Shown piece by piece: positions 7,691-16,150 of a DNA stretch of 26,719 nt. Every line of letters begins with the position of its first letter. Position 1 is the first letter of the stretch. Position numbers and translations under genes: made by a program. Under the pieces are notes generated by a model. That model did no database searches, had not been told where the DNA came from, and saw nothing but the letters and a program-made list of their open reading frames with translations. This DNA comes from Helicobacteraceae bacterium (lineage in GTDB: Bacteria; Campylobacterota; Campylobacteria; Campylobacterales; Sulfurimonadaceae): positions 1 to 26,719 of the forward strand of contig JAMOQV010000132.1 of assembly GCA_027068615.1 (NCBI GenBank), read 5' to 3'.

Positions 7691-8547
7691 GGTATTTTCT
7701 TTTCCTTTTCAAATATCTCACTATAATTTTTTATGCTCCATTTTACAAAATAATATGGATTAATAGGTTGATGTAAAAATCTTATCTCGTAGTGTAAGTG
7801 TGGCCCACTACTCATACCAGAATTACCTGTATATGCTATAAGTGTACCTTTTTTTACAAATTGGCGAGATTTTACCACAATTTTGTTTAAATGACCAAAG
7901 TTAGTCCTAAAACCATAACTATGCTGAATAATCACAAGATTGCCAAAACCACTACTTTTATGAAACCCTGCCCACTCAACAATTCCATCAGCTGGTGCAT
8001 ATACAGGTGTATTCATCTTTGCTCTCATATCTAATCCACGATGAAACTCTTTTTTCTTAAGTGTTGGATGTATTCTCCAACCAAATTTACTAGTTATACC
8101 TTTGTATGTAATTGGTGATCCATTTGGTATAAGTTGCAACATAGTAGCTCTATGTTGAGAACTTTGTTTTGCACTATCTACTCGTTGCTGTAAAGAGTTT
8201 GATTTAACTGGTGTTAAACCTATGAGTATCTCAATCTCTGATAAAGAATCAGATACAGAATCTAGCTCATTTTTTTTCGCTATAAGAAGTGTATTTGTAT
8301 CTTCTATCTCTTTTTTTAAAGTTAAATTTTTATTTTTCAATCCATCATAAGCTTTTTTAACTTCTAATCTTTTCGCTTCAATATCTGAGACCTCTTTATC
8401 AAGATAAAGAATTGTTCCAACAGCTATTAGAGCTATAATACCAAAAAAGACAATAGTATAAAACAAAACACTTTTAACAAACTGATGTAAGTTTACTTGT
8501 TTTATACCATTGTCATCATGTATTGTGATTGTAAAATGATTATCCAC
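7624..8547 (-). CDS. M23 family peptidoglycan DD-endopeptidase, membrane-anchored (Csd1-like)
   Basis: M23 zinc peptidases cut peptide cross-links in peptidoglycan; the H. pylori relatives Csd1 and Csd2 relax cross-links to create helical shape. The 307-aa protein has a short cytoplasmic N-terminus, one membrane segment (about 26-49), a periplasmic coiled coil (about 52-108) and a C-terminal LytM domain (about 150-262). The zinc ligands are intact: H169-x3-D173, and H252 in HLH, with further active-site histidines H219 and H250. It is therefore predicted to be catalytically active. The start is GTG (8545-8547), one base after the folC stop, with AAAGG upstream inside folC. The 3' end overlaps the bactofilin gene by 67 nt. 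Only one M23 gene is present, where H. pylori has two. Confidence 0.9.
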   Translation of the reverse strand: MDNHFTITIHDDNGIKQVNLHQFVKSVLFYTIVFFGIIALIAVGTILYLDKEVSDIEAKRLEVKKAYDGLKNKNLTLKKEIEDTNTLLIAKKNELDSVSDSLSEIEILIGLTPVKSNSLQQRVDSAKQSSQHRATMLQLIPNGSPITYKGITSKFGWRIHPTLKKKEFHRGLDMRAKMNTPVYAPADGIVEWAGFHKSSGFGNLVIIQHSYGFRTNFGHLNKIVVKSRQFVKKGTLIAYTGNSGMSSGPHLHYEIRFLHQPINPYYFVKWSIKNYSEIFEKEKKIPWQSLITATAQLKVLNPTQTLP

Positions 8548-8548
8548 T

Positions 8549-9694
8549 TTATACCTTTTGTAGATTTAAAAATGCTTCAACTACACTAAATGAACCAAAA
8601 ACAAGATATTCTTTAGTATCATCACAAACTTTAAAATCCTTATATCTCAACCCTATATCATATACAGTCTTTTGAAGAAGTTTTTTATCTTCTATCCTGT
8701 TATCTTTAACATCTATAATCTCCACCATACTAACAATAGGTTTTAAGATGCTCAAAATCTCTTTATAATTTTTATCTTTGTAGCTATTATATATCAATAT
8801 ATATTTTTTATAGTTTAAAGTTTTACAAATTGATTGAGCTGCTAATACATTATGACCAACATCCAAAATTATATTTTTTTTGTATTTTGTTAAACGACCA
8901 AATAATCTTGCATTTAAAAAATTATCTTCATTATAATCTAATCCTAAAAATTTTAAAGTACTTATACTCAAAGATAAATTATCTTCTAAATAACTCGCTA
9001 AATTAAGCATTTTTGAGATATTTTTTAATTTTTCTTTATCAGAACTATCTAAAATATCCTCCACTTTTTTTACTTTTATACCATTTTTTATAGATAAATT
9101 ATCTGCGATTTTATATACTATTTGATGTTTTTGATAAGCTATTATAAGATTGTTTTGAACAGCATTAAGTTTTGTTGTTGCTATCTTATCTATAGTATCT
9201 CCTAAAAATGCTTCATGATCTATATCTACAGGTGTAAGAAGTGTTAATATTTTAGGAAAAACAGCAGTAGCATCATATTCACCACCCAAACCAGCCTCAA
9301 GTACAACATAATCACAAGAATTAAAAATTATCTGCGCTAAAAGAGTTGTATATTCAAAATAACTTAATGATGCAGAATCCTCTTTTGTCAAAATAGTTTG
9401 CAATTTTAGATGTGCTTCTTCTAATTCTCCATCTGAAATATTAGAACCATTTAACCAAATTCTTTCATTAAATTTTAAGATATGAGGAGAAGTATAATGT
9501 CCAACTTTAAAACCTAAAGAATTTAAAGCAGAAGCTAAAAAACGACCTGTTGTACCCTTACCATTAGTACCTATAATATGTATATTTTTTAATTGATTAA
9601 AATTTGTTTTTATTTTATTATAGATATTTGGAAATCTATTATAATCTATCTCATCATAAAAAATTGGTTTATTATCTAAGTAATCTTTTAACAT
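8549..9694 (-). CDS. folC: folylpolyglutamate / dihydrofolate synthase
   Basis: FolC is a Mur-ligase-fold cytoplasmic enzyme that attaches glutamate to dihydropteroate and adds further glutamates to reduced folates. The 381-aa protein carries the P-loop GTNGKGTT (42-49), the substrate segment YTSPHILKFNERI (68-80), VLEAGLGGEYDAT and the metal-binding region TPVDIDHEAFLG (154-165), then a shorter C-terminal domain with DVGHN. It is shorter than the 420 or so residues of E. coli FolC. The conserved EKAGI segment, whose lysine is carbamylated in the family, reads TTKLNAV here, with the lysine kept at 175. ATG follows the TAG of the GGDEF gene with no gap. The assignment is firm; mono- or bifunctional activity cannot be told. 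Confidence 0.92.
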   Translation of the reverse strand: MLKDYLDNKPIFYDEIDYNRFPNIYNKIKTNFNQLKNIHIIGTNGKGTTGRFLASALNSLGFKVGHYTSPHILKFNERIWLNGSNISDGELEEAHLKLQTILTKEDSASLSYFEYTTLLAQIIFNSCDYVVLEAGLGGEYDATAVFPKILTLLTPVDIDHEAFLGDTIDKIATTKLNAVQNNLIIAYQKHQIVYKIADNLSIKNGIKVKKVEDILDSSDKEKLKNISKMLNLASYLEDNLSLSISTLKFLGLDYNEDNFLNARLFGRLTKYKKNIILDVGHNVLAAQSICKTLNYKKYILIYNSYKDKNYKEILSILKPIVSMVEIIDVKDNRIEDKKLLQKTVYDIGLRYKDFKVCDDTKEYLVFGSFSVVEAFLNLQKV

Positions 9695-11239
9695 CTATTT
9701 TTTATATACAACTTTATTTCTTCCAGTCTCTTTTGCTTTATAGAGATTTTCATCAGCTTCATTTATAGTACTTTTTAAAGATGTATTTAATTTCCTTTCA
9801 CTTACACCACAACTAACTGTTACGGCTATCCTCTCACCTTTATACATAAAACGGGCTTTTTGAACATGTTTTCTAACTTTTTCAGCAAATATAAAACCAC
9901 CTTTAGAATCGGTCTCACCAAGAAGTGCCATAAACTCTTCCCCTCCAAAACGACCAACAATATCAACAGTTCTAACCTCTTGTTTTAAAATCTTAGCAAA
10001 AGCAGATAAAACAGCATCACCTGCTGCATGACCATAAGTATCATTTACATTTTTAAAATGGTCAAGGTCAAACATCACAACAGAATAATTATGTCCATAT
10101 CTGGTATATTCACTCTCTTTTATCTCCATCTGCTCATCTAAAGCCCGTTTATTGTATAGTTTTGTTAAAAAATCCTCTTTTGAAGCCTCTTTTGCTTTTT
10201 GTAGTTCCTCTTCTAACTTTTTAACTTTCTTATCAAGCATAGCAACCTCATCACTATGAACTTTTAAATCATGACTTAAAGACTTTGTATGTTTTTCTAG
10301 TGAAACTGCTATCGTTAAGAGTTTAGTATGTGCCTTTTTAAAGTTTACTCCGTTGTATTCAGTATAACTTTCTAAGTCTTTTTTTATAACTTTTATCTCT
10401 TTATTTGAAGAATCAGAAGACTCTATCATCTCTATAAGGCGACTAGAAAGCTTATCAAGAACACCATCAAGAGATGCAATCATCTCTTTTACACTCTCTT
10501 TATCTAGTGCAATTCTAAGTGCTATAGCTTTTTTAATTGTTTTTTCTATACCATCGCTATCTAAAAGTTGTGGTTCTTTTTTTAGTTTCTGACTTAAGTT
10601 TATTATCTCATTGCTTGTTTTTGCTGCTATAGATGGAACTAAAGATGAGATAAGTAAAGAAGCTATATGACCTAACTTAGTAGTATCAAAATCATTATTT
10701 TCAATCTCTTTTGATATAGCATTTATACTTTCTATATTTTTTTTAAGATTTGAATTATCTACATCTCCTAAAGATTTTAAAAATGTATCATCATAAGATT
10801 CTACAAAATTAATCCATAATTGCTTAAATTGTTCTATCTCGGCTACACTTGGTTCTTCTGATAAAAGTTTTATATTTTGTTTTGCCAATTCTGTAGCTTG
10901 TTGATTATGTAATGCTTCAATAGCATTTAATATCTTCTTACTAAGAGCAGTTTGTGCTTCTAATATAGCTGCACAATGTGATGGATTTGTTCTATTTAAT
11001 TTAGAGATTAAAAAACGAATTAATTCAGATGTAGTTTTTATGTTGTACTGTTTTAAATCTTTTTGGAACTCTTTATTTAATGTCTTTTTAAAAGCTTCTA
11101 TTTTACTACAATCCTCAGATTTTATCCCTGCTTTTAAGGCCTCTTTACAAAATGCTTCAGCATAAAAATCTGGTGTTAAAAGCTTTCCTTCAAGTTCTAG
11201 CCTTTTTATCGCTTTTCTTATAATACTTTGAATTGTCAT
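9695..11239 (-). CDS. GGDEF-domain diguanylate cyclase with N-terminal helical region
   Basis: Predicted to make the second messenger c-di-GMP from two GTP. The 514-aa protein has a long, soluble, mostly helical N-terminal region (1-320) that I do not recognise, a coiled coil (about 325-352) and a C-terminal GGDEF domain (about 355-512). The active-site loop is GGEEF (432-436), the metal-binding DLDHFKNVND is at 391-400, and an inhibitory-site RxxD (R423, D426) lies exactly five residues before GGEEF. It should therefore be active and product-inhibited. There is no signal peptide or membrane segment, so it acts in the cytoplasm. The ATG has a good AGGAAA site and follows lptE by 12 nt; folC begins directly after its stop. 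The signal sensed is unknown. Confidence 0.9.
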   Translation of the reverse strand: MTIQSIIRKAIKRLELEGKLLTPDFYAEAFCKEALKAGIKSEDCSKIEAFKKTLNKEFQKDLKQYNIKTTSELIRFLISKLNRTNPSHCAAILEAQTALSKKILNAIEALHNQQATELAKQNIKLLSEEPSVAEIEQFKQLWINFVESYDDTFLKSLGDVDNSNLKKNIESINAISKEIENNDFDTTKLGHIASLLISSLVPSIAAKTSNEIINLSQKLKKEPQLLDSDGIEKTIKKAIALRIALDKESVKEMIASLDGVLDKLSSRLIEMIESSDSSNKEIKVIKKDLESYTEYNGVNFKKAHTKLLTIAVSLEKHTKSLSHDLKVHSDEVAMLDKKVKKLEEELQKAKEASKEDFLTKLYNKRALDEQMEIKESEYTRYGHNYSVVMFDLDHFKNVNDTYGHAAGDAVLSAFAKILKQEVRTVDIVGRFGGEEFMALLGETDSKGGFIFAEKVRKHVQKARFMYKGERIAVTVSCGVSERKLNTSLKSTINEADENLYKAKETGRNKVVYKK

Positions 11240-11251
11240 AATTTTTCCTAT

Positions 11252-11746
11252 TTATTTTGAACCTTCAGCAGATATTTGAGCTAAAAAAGATTTTATAGCT
11301 TTTTTAGTACCCTCTTTTATAGCTTGAAATCTCTCTTGGTCTGTTATAACAGAATTAGGAGCTATGTTGAAATCATAAGTTCCTCTTGCTGTATAATTTT
11401 TTGAAATACCATTAAAATACTTTTTAATATGCAATACTATTGTTGTTCTATATGCAACTATATAACCGTTTTTATCATACTGAATAGGGCTATATGATGG
11501 ATTTGATATACTAAGCACTAAATGCACTTTAGCATCTTTTTTATCCACCAAAGATGTATGAAACACCTCTATAATAGCAGCATCGATAGAATCTTTTATA
11601 ATTACACTATTTTCAGGGTCTCTAATTGAAATAATAACACTTGTACTAACTTTATCACCAACTATATTTCTAGCGAATTTAGAACTAGGCTGATATCCAC
11701 AAGAAACAAACAAAAAGACAATAAAGATAGATACAATTAATCTCAT
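11252..11746 (-). CDS. lptE: LPS-assembly lipoprotein LptE-like
   Basis: LptE is the outer-membrane lipoprotein that plugs the LptD barrel and helps insert lipopolysaccharide. The 164-aa product has a lipoprotein signal (hydrophobic residues 2-13, then FVSC with the lipidated Cys16), and the mature protein begins CGYQP, typical of LptE. Beta-strand-rich sequence follows, for example VHLVLSISNPSYS and YIVAYRTTIVLHIKKYF, as expected for the LptE fold, with a helical C-terminus. The ATG lies 3 nt after the leuS stop, with AAAGG inside leuS. The leuS-lptE-folC neighbourhood is the known H. pylori and C. jejuni arrangement. Sequence conservation in the family is weak, so the call rests on lipobox, size and context together. 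Confidence 0.8.
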   Translation of the reverse strand: MRLIVSIFIVFLFVSCGYQPSSKFARNIVGDKVSTSVIISIRDPENSVIIKDSIDAAIIEVFHTSLVDKKDAKVHLVLSISNPSYSPIQYDKNGYIVAYRTTIVLHIKKYFNGISKNYTARGTYDFNIAPNSVITDQERFQAIKEGTKKAIKSFLAQISAEGSK

Positions 11747-11749
11747 AGA

Positions 11750-14212
11750 TTAGCCTTTAACTACAAGATTTACAAGTTTTTTAGGAACTACTATCTCTTT
11801 TACGATAGTTTTGCCCTCTAGCCATTTAGCACCTGCATCTTTTGCCATAGCGATAATTTCATCTTTTTGAGCATCTGGTGCTACTTCTATCTCTGTTCTT
11901 GCTTTTCCATTTATAGATACACCTAAAGTGATGCTATCCTCTACAAAAACTTCCTCTAAAACCTTTTGTTTGGTTAGGTTTTTAAGCTCAAACTTCTCTT
12001 TTGAAATCTCCCAACAAACATGAGGGATAACTGGTTCCATTATAGAGGTAAGTATCCAATAACCCTCGCTCCAAACATCTTCATTTTTCTGAGCATTTAG
12101 TGCATTCATAGCTTCCATAACACCAGCTATCATAGTGTTAAAAGTGTATCGCTCATTATAAACATCATTTGCACGAACTAGAGCATCATAAACTTTTCTT
12201 CTTGCAAATTTTTCCTCTTTTGAAAGTGAACTATGCTCAATAGATGGTTTAGCATCACATTTTTTAGCATTTGAACTTCTGTCAAAAAATCTTTTTATAA
12301 ACTTATATGAACCCTCAACACCACTGTCATTCCACTCTAACTCTTGTGTTGGTGGAGCTGCAAAAAGTATGAAAAGTCTTGCTGTATCTGCACCATACTT
12401 CTCTATAAGCTCATCAGGGTCAACTGTATTTCCTTTTGACTTAGACATCTTAGCACCATCTTTTAGCACCATACCTTGAGTTAAAAGTCTGCCAAATGGC
12501 TCATCAAAGTCCAAATAACCCAAATCACGAAATACTTTTGTAAAAAATCTTGCATAAAGTAGGTGAAGGATTGCATGTTCTATACCACCTATATAGTGGT
12601 CAACCCCGCCGTTACCCATCCAGTAAGAGATTTGCTCTTTTGAAAAAGCCTCATCTTCCCAGTTTGCTTTACTTGCACAAAATCTTAAAAAGTACCAACT
12701 AGATTCTACAAATGTATCCATAGTATCAGTTTCACGAGTTGCATCTTTACCGCATCTTGGACATTTACACTTTTTGAAAGTTGGGTGGTTTTCTAGTGGG
12801 CTACCCTCCCCGTTTATCTCAACATCAGATGGAAGTGCGATAGGAAGATTTTCTTTTTTCTCCATAACTATGCCACAATCATCACAATGTATAAAAGGTA
12901 TAGGAGCACCCCAATATCTTTGACGACTTACACCCCAATCTTTTAGTTTATAGTTTGTAGTTTTACGACCAATGTTGTTTTCTTCAAAATATTTTATGAT
13001 GTTGTATTGAGATTTTTTGCTATCTAGCCCATCAAATTCGCCAGAGTTAAATAAAATCCCTCTATCTGTAAAAGCTTCTTTTTCAAGATTTAACTCACCA
13101 TCTTTTGGTTTTATAACTGCATTTATAGGTAAATCATACTTTTTAGCAAAGTCATAGTCTCTGTCATCATGAGCAGGAACAGCCATAACTGCACCACTTC
13201 CATAATCCATAAGTACAAAGTTAGCTATCCAAACAGGGATAAGTTTTTTTGTAAGTGGGTGGATAACATTGATGCCAAGTGATACCCCAGACTTTTCTTT
13301 TTGTCTGTCGATGCTAGATGAGTTTTTCATCTCTTTTATTTTAGCGATAGTATCAGCATCTAAAAGAGAGTTATCAATCATATATGTAACTATATCGTGT
13401 TCAGGTGCAAGTGCTGTATAGCTTACCCCGTAGATGGTATCAGGTCTTGTTGTAAAAACATCAAATTTTTCAAAATTGTTACCAAGTTTTGCTTTGCTTT
13501 CATCATCTAGGTATAGATCAAACTCTAGTCCGTTTGACTTGCCTATCCAGTTTTCTTGCATCGTTAAAACTTGTTTAGGCCAACCACCCTCTAATTTTTT
13601 CATATCATCTAAAAGTTCATCAGCATAGTTTGTGATTTTAAAATAGTACTGATTCATATCTTTTTTAACAACTTGAGTATCACATCTCCAACAACAACTC
13701 TCTATAACTTGCTCATTTGCTAAAACAGTTTGACAAGTTGGACACCAATTAAGTAACCCTTTTTCACGATAAAGAAGCCCTTTTTCAAACATATCTATGA
13801 TGAAGCCTTGCTCAAACTTAGTATAAAGCTCATCACTTGTTGCTAACTCTCTCTCTTTTGAAAATGAAAAACCTAAAGTTTTAAACTCTTTTTTCATATA
13901 GTCTATGTTGTCATAAGTCCATTCTTTTGGGTCTGCATTGTTCTTTATCGCTGCATTTTCAGCTGGCATCCCAAAACTGTCAAACCCGATAGGGTGTAAA
14001 ACATTAAAGTTTTGTTGGCGATAGTATCTAGCAAATGCATCACTTAGAGTATAGTTTCTAACATGACCCATATGTAACCTACCACTAGGGAAAGGAAACA
14101 TACTAAGGATGTATTTTTTATCTTTTGTAAAATCTTCTGATGGTTCAAAACTTTTGTTTGCTTCCCAATACTCTTGCCAATTTTTTTCTATATTTTTTGA
14201 ATTATATTCCAA
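11750..14212 (-). CDS. leuS: leucyl-tRNA synthetase
   Basis: LeuRS is a class I synthetase that charges tRNA-Leu in the cytoplasm. The 820-aa protein shows the HIGH-type motif HMGH (47-50), zinc-type cysteine clusters CPTC/CCWRC (157-177) and a second set at 443-487, and a CP1 editing domain with TTRPDTIYG (254-262) and MAVPAHDDRDY (343-353, including the editing Asp350). KMSKS is at 588-592, followed by an anticodon-binding domain and a C-terminal domain ending KKLVNLVVKG. The length is slightly below E. coli LeuRS (860 aa). The start is TTG (14210-14212), with AAAGGA about 8 nt upstream. It lies 20 nt after the small membrane-protein gene and 3 nt before lptE. Confidence 0.96.
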   Translation of the reverse strand: MEYNSKNIEKNWQEYWEANKSFEPSEDFTKDKKYILSMFPFPSGRLHMGHVRNYTLSDAFARYYRQQNFNVLHPIGFDSFGMPAENAAIKNNADPKEWTYDNIDYMKKEFKTLGFSFSKERELATSDELYTKFEQGFIIDMFEKGLLYREKGLLNWCPTCQTVLANEQVIESCCWRCDTQVVKKDMNQYYFKITNYADELLDDMKKLEGGWPKQVLTMQENWIGKSNGLEFDLYLDDESKAKLGNNFEKFDVFTTRPDTIYGVSYTALAPEHDIVTYMIDNSLLDADTIAKIKEMKNSSSIDRQKEKSGVSLGINVIHPLTKKLIPVWIANFVLMDYGSGAVMAVPAHDDRDYDFAKKYDLPINAVIKPKDGELNLEKEAFTDRGILFNSGEFDGLDSKKSQYNIIKYFEENNIGRKTTNYKLKDWGVSRQRYWGAPIPFIHCDDCGIVMEKKENLPIALPSDVEINGEGSPLENHPTFKKCKCPRCGKDATRETDTMDTFVESSWYFLRFCASKANWEDEAFSKEQISYWMGNGGVDHYIGGIEHAILHLLYARFFTKVFRDLGYLDFDEPFGRLLTQGMVLKDGAKMSKSKGNTVDPDELIEKYGADTARLFILFAAPPTQELEWNDSGVEGSYKFIKRFFDRSSNAKKCDAKPSIEHSSLSKEEKFARRKVYDALVRANDVYNERYTFNTMIAGVMEAMNALNAQKNEDVWSEGYWILTSIMEPVIPHVCWEISKEKFELKNLTKQKVLEEVFVEDSITLGVSINGKARTEIEVAPDAQKDEIIAMAKDAGAKWLEGKTIVKEIVVPKKLVNLVVKG

Positions 14213-14232
14213 AGTAGTGTTCCTTTAATTTT

Positions 14233-14571
14233 TTAATATTCATCTTTTATCTTAGAACTTTCTATATATACAAGTCCAACTGAAAATATATTTGCTATTA
14301 GAGCTCCTATACTTAAAGAGATAGCCCAATTTAAGTTACCTAAAACAACTAAAAAAACAAATGCTGGTATAAGGTGTAAATCAGCTACTAATGATGAGGC
14401 TAAAAGCTCGGCAGAAAGTAGATTTCTTACACCTATTTTTAAAACAGTAGAAACAAGATTTAAACTAGCTGCAACAAATAATGAAACTGCTGTATGTTCA
14501 TACAAAAATCCAGCTATTGATGTTAAACTCATCAACGAGAAAAACACATAAATTACTTTACCCCAATCCAT
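14233..14571 (-). CDS. small integral membrane protein, DUF6394-like
   Basis: A 112-aa protein made almost entirely of membrane helices: about four hydrophobic segments (roughly 4-22, 27-46, 65-83 and 85-105) and a short charged tail, SSKIKDEY. I recognise it as the small Campylobacterota membrane family labelled DUF6394, whose members sit beside leuS; H. pylori HP1548 is a probable counterpart. No function is known to me. A positively charged GVRN loop between segments 2 and 3 is the only polar feature of note. It has its own -10 box (14600-14605) and an AAGG ribosome site, and appears to head the operon running through leuS to mfd. In other members I would expect secF next to it; here a divergent lipoprotein gene takes that place. 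Confidence 0.75.
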   Translation of the reverse strand: MDWGKVIYVFFSLMSLTSIAGFLYEHTAVSLFVAASLNLVSTVLKIGVRNLLSAELLASSLVADLHLIPAFVFLVVLGNLNWAISLSIGALIANIFSVGLVYIESSKIKDEY

Positions 14572-14599
14572 AATAACACCTTAAAAAATTATTGTGGTG

Positions 14600-14605
14600 A
14601 TTATA
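14600..14605 (-). promoter_or_regulatory. -10 box for the DUF6394-leuS-...-mfd operon
   Basis: TATAAT preceded by TTTTG on the minus strand, 28 bp upstream of the start codon at 14571. The 125-bp spacer at 14572-14696 carries this promoter and, divergently, the one for the lipoprotein gene. Genes downstream on this strand are separated by at most about 20 nt, so this may drive all eight. Confidence 0.55.
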
Positions 14606-14652
14606 CAAAAATATTGTTAAGGGATGACTGAAAATCTTCTTTTAACTTATGC

Positions 14653-14658
14653 TATAAT
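14653..14658 (+). promoter_or_regulatory. extended -10 promoter of the Ig-like lipoprotein gene
   Basis: TATAAT preceded by TGC, giving an extended -10 (TGn) element, 38 bp before the chosen ATG. The predicted transcript start is near 14665, leaving a leader of about 32 nt that contains AGGAGA (14685-14690) as the ribosome site. The promoter lies downstream of the longer TTG start option at 14670 only if transcription begins before it, which makes that upstream start unlikely. Confidence 0.6.
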
Positions 14659-14696
14659 CTAAAATTATTTTGATTAAAAAAAACAGGAGAATAATA

Positions 14697-16085
14697 ATGT
14701 CAAAACATATAAAAAAAATCTTGCCATTTAGCATAATTTTTTTGCTAATCTTTAGCTTTACAGGATGTGGCGGTGCAGGTGGTGGAGATGCAACAGCAGA
14801 TTCTACAACTACAAAAAACAATTATCAGTTTAAAAATGCAACAACACCACTTAAGATAGATACATATAGACCTTATGAAATATCTTTTCAATTAACAAAA
14901 GATAATCTTGTACAATCTGGAAAAATAGTAACAATGAAAGCATTTGATAAAAAATATGGTAGTGTTGTTAACTATACAGTTATTACAGATGAAAATGGTA
15001 TTGGTACTTTTACATATAATCCACCAATAACTGAACCTGATACTAAAATCTATACATTAGAATATAGCTATCAAAATGAGTTATCTCAAGAGATAATCCA
15101 AAATATAGTTTTAGACTTCAATAACTATACATTAGAAACTCAAGCAAGAACAACTGCTTTATCTTTAGTTTATATGTCAACAATATATGAAGATGGTAGT
15201 GGAGAGATTACAAACCGTTATAGAGTTCATGCTGTTGATTCACAATCAAATCAACCAAGAGTTGGCATACCAGTTAGTATGAGTTTGATTAATAATGCTA
15301 AATTAAAACAAAATAATACAGCAAATGGTATCTTAACAAAAAATGGCAATATCATAACTTTTTATAATAATAATAATATAAACTATTCAACATTCAATAT
15401 AGCTACAAATGATAACCTAATAATACTACCAACAGAAAATAGATTGGATGCAAAGTATTTAGGTGGATGGATTATTGAAGATGCAAATGATACAAATCTA
15501 ACATTATCTAATTCAGAAGCAAATATAACAACTGTAGATAAACTAACATATATTGTAGGAAATGAAGTAAGACTTGTAGGAGATACACTAGCTGTTGCTG
15601 ATGTTGTAAATGTTAATAACGATAATCTAACAGATGAAGATGGATATATAATGTTTGATGTAACATTTGACCCTAAACTAGCAGGTCATACTGTAACACT
15701 TGAAGCTCATGGAGAAGCAGATGGTCAAAGAGTTGGAGTATCGCAAATAAGTTCATTTAGATTTGATAATATTAATGCTGAGCCTTATGTTATAGATGAT
15801 GTCATTAATGAAAGAAAAGAGATAACGCTAACTGCCATAATCAATAATAGTGAACCTCTCTCAAATCTAGAATTAGATAAAGATAGTTTTCATACAAAAA
15901 CTAATTCTACATCAACTATTTGTCATATAAACCAAGATTTATCTAATTTTAATACAGATAAAGATGGTAAAATAAAACTTATTGTTGATACACATGAAAG
16001 TGTGGATGACAATGGAGACCATGTTGTAACAACTTGTACAATATCATGGGATGGAGGAATGAGTTCTATTTATAGAGAGTATTAA
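14697..16085 (+). CDS. predicted lipoprotein with bacterial Ig-like domains, function unknown
   Basis: I do not recognise a specific family. From the ATG at 14697 (AGGAGA 6 nt upstream) the protein is 462 aa; a longer TTG start at 14670 would add nine residues but has no ribosome site. Residues 5-24 form a lipoprotein signal ending FTGC (Cys24), followed by a Gly-rich linker with no Asp at +2, so outer-membrane anchoring is likely. The rest is beta-rich and Asn/Thr/Asp-rich and looks like tandem Ig-like (Big_1/invasin-type) modules. The turn motif T-D-x-[DN]-G recurs at 97, 312 and 420, with a weaker T-A-N-G at 208. Two cysteines late in the chain (C409, C447) could form a disulfide. It is a lone plus-strand gene between two minus-strand operons. 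A cell-surface or adhesion role is a guess. Confidence 0.75.
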   Translation: MSKHIKKILPFSIIFLLIFSFTGCGGAGGGDATADSTTTKNNYQFKNATTPLKIDTYRPYEISFQLTKDNLVQSGKIVTMKAFDKKYGSVVNYTVITDENGIGTFTYNPPITEPDTKIYTLEYSYQNELSQEIIQNIVLDFNNYTLETQARTTALSLVYMSTIYEDGSGEITNRYRVHAVDSQSNQPRVGIPVSMSLINNAKLKQNNTANGILTKNGNIITFYNNNNINYSTFNIATNDNLIILPTENRLDAKYLGGWIIEDANDTNLTLSNSEANITTVDKLTYIVGNEVRLVGDTLAVADVVNVNNDNLTDEDGYIMFDVTFDPKLAGHTVTLEAHGEADGQRVGVSQISSFRFDNINAEPYVIDDVINERKEITLTAIINNSEPLSNLELDKDSFHTKTNSTSTICHINQDLSNFNTDKDGKIKLIVDTHESVDDNGDHVVTTCTISWDGGMSSIYREY

Positions 16086-16097
16086 AAACTCTCTATA
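16071..16097. terminator. 10-bp perfect hairpin around the lipoprotein stop codon
   Basis: Arms TATAGAGAGT (16071-16080) and ACTCTCTATA (16088-16097) are perfect complements around loop ATTAAAA, which contains the TAA stop of the Ig-like lipoprotein gene (16083-16085). The last coding bases form the left arm. It lies 3 nt before a second, longer hairpin, and the pair probably ends or protects transcripts of the two convergent genes. Confidence 0.5.
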
Positions 16098-16100
16098 TTA

Positions 16101-16150
16101 AACCCAGATTATGCAGTAGAAATAAAAAATTATACTGCATAATCTGGGTT
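16101..16150. terminator. 18-bp perfect hairpin between convergent lipoprotein gene and pflA
   Basis: Arms at 16101-16118 and 16133-16150 are perfect 18-bp complements (beginning AACCCAGATTATGC) around a 14-nt A-rich loop. The right arm's base contains two of the three bases of the pflA stop codon (16149-16151). This is by far the strongest inverted repeat in the window. It sits exactly between two convergent genes, so a bidirectional terminator is the simplest reading, though neither side has a long U tract. Confidence 0.6.

Noticed and set aside
8269..8278. Homopolymer T runs of about 8 (also near 8874, 10736 and 14676) as phase-variation switches
   Set aside because: Runs of this length are common by chance in such AT-rich DNA, lie in housekeeping genes, and no long poly-G or poly-C tract of the Campylobacter type is present.
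14670..14696. Nine-residue N-terminal extension of the Ig-like lipoprotein from a TTG start
   Set aside because: It has no ribosome site and lies within about 12 nt of the predicted transcript start, while the ATG at 14697 has AGGAGA at ideal spacing and gives a normal lipoprotein signal.
16101..16150. 18-bp inverted repeat as ends of an insertion sequence
   Set aside because: Only 14 nt separate the arms, no transposase is near and no target duplication is seen; a hairpin at a convergent junction is simpler, though a dispersed-repeat search is still worthwhile.
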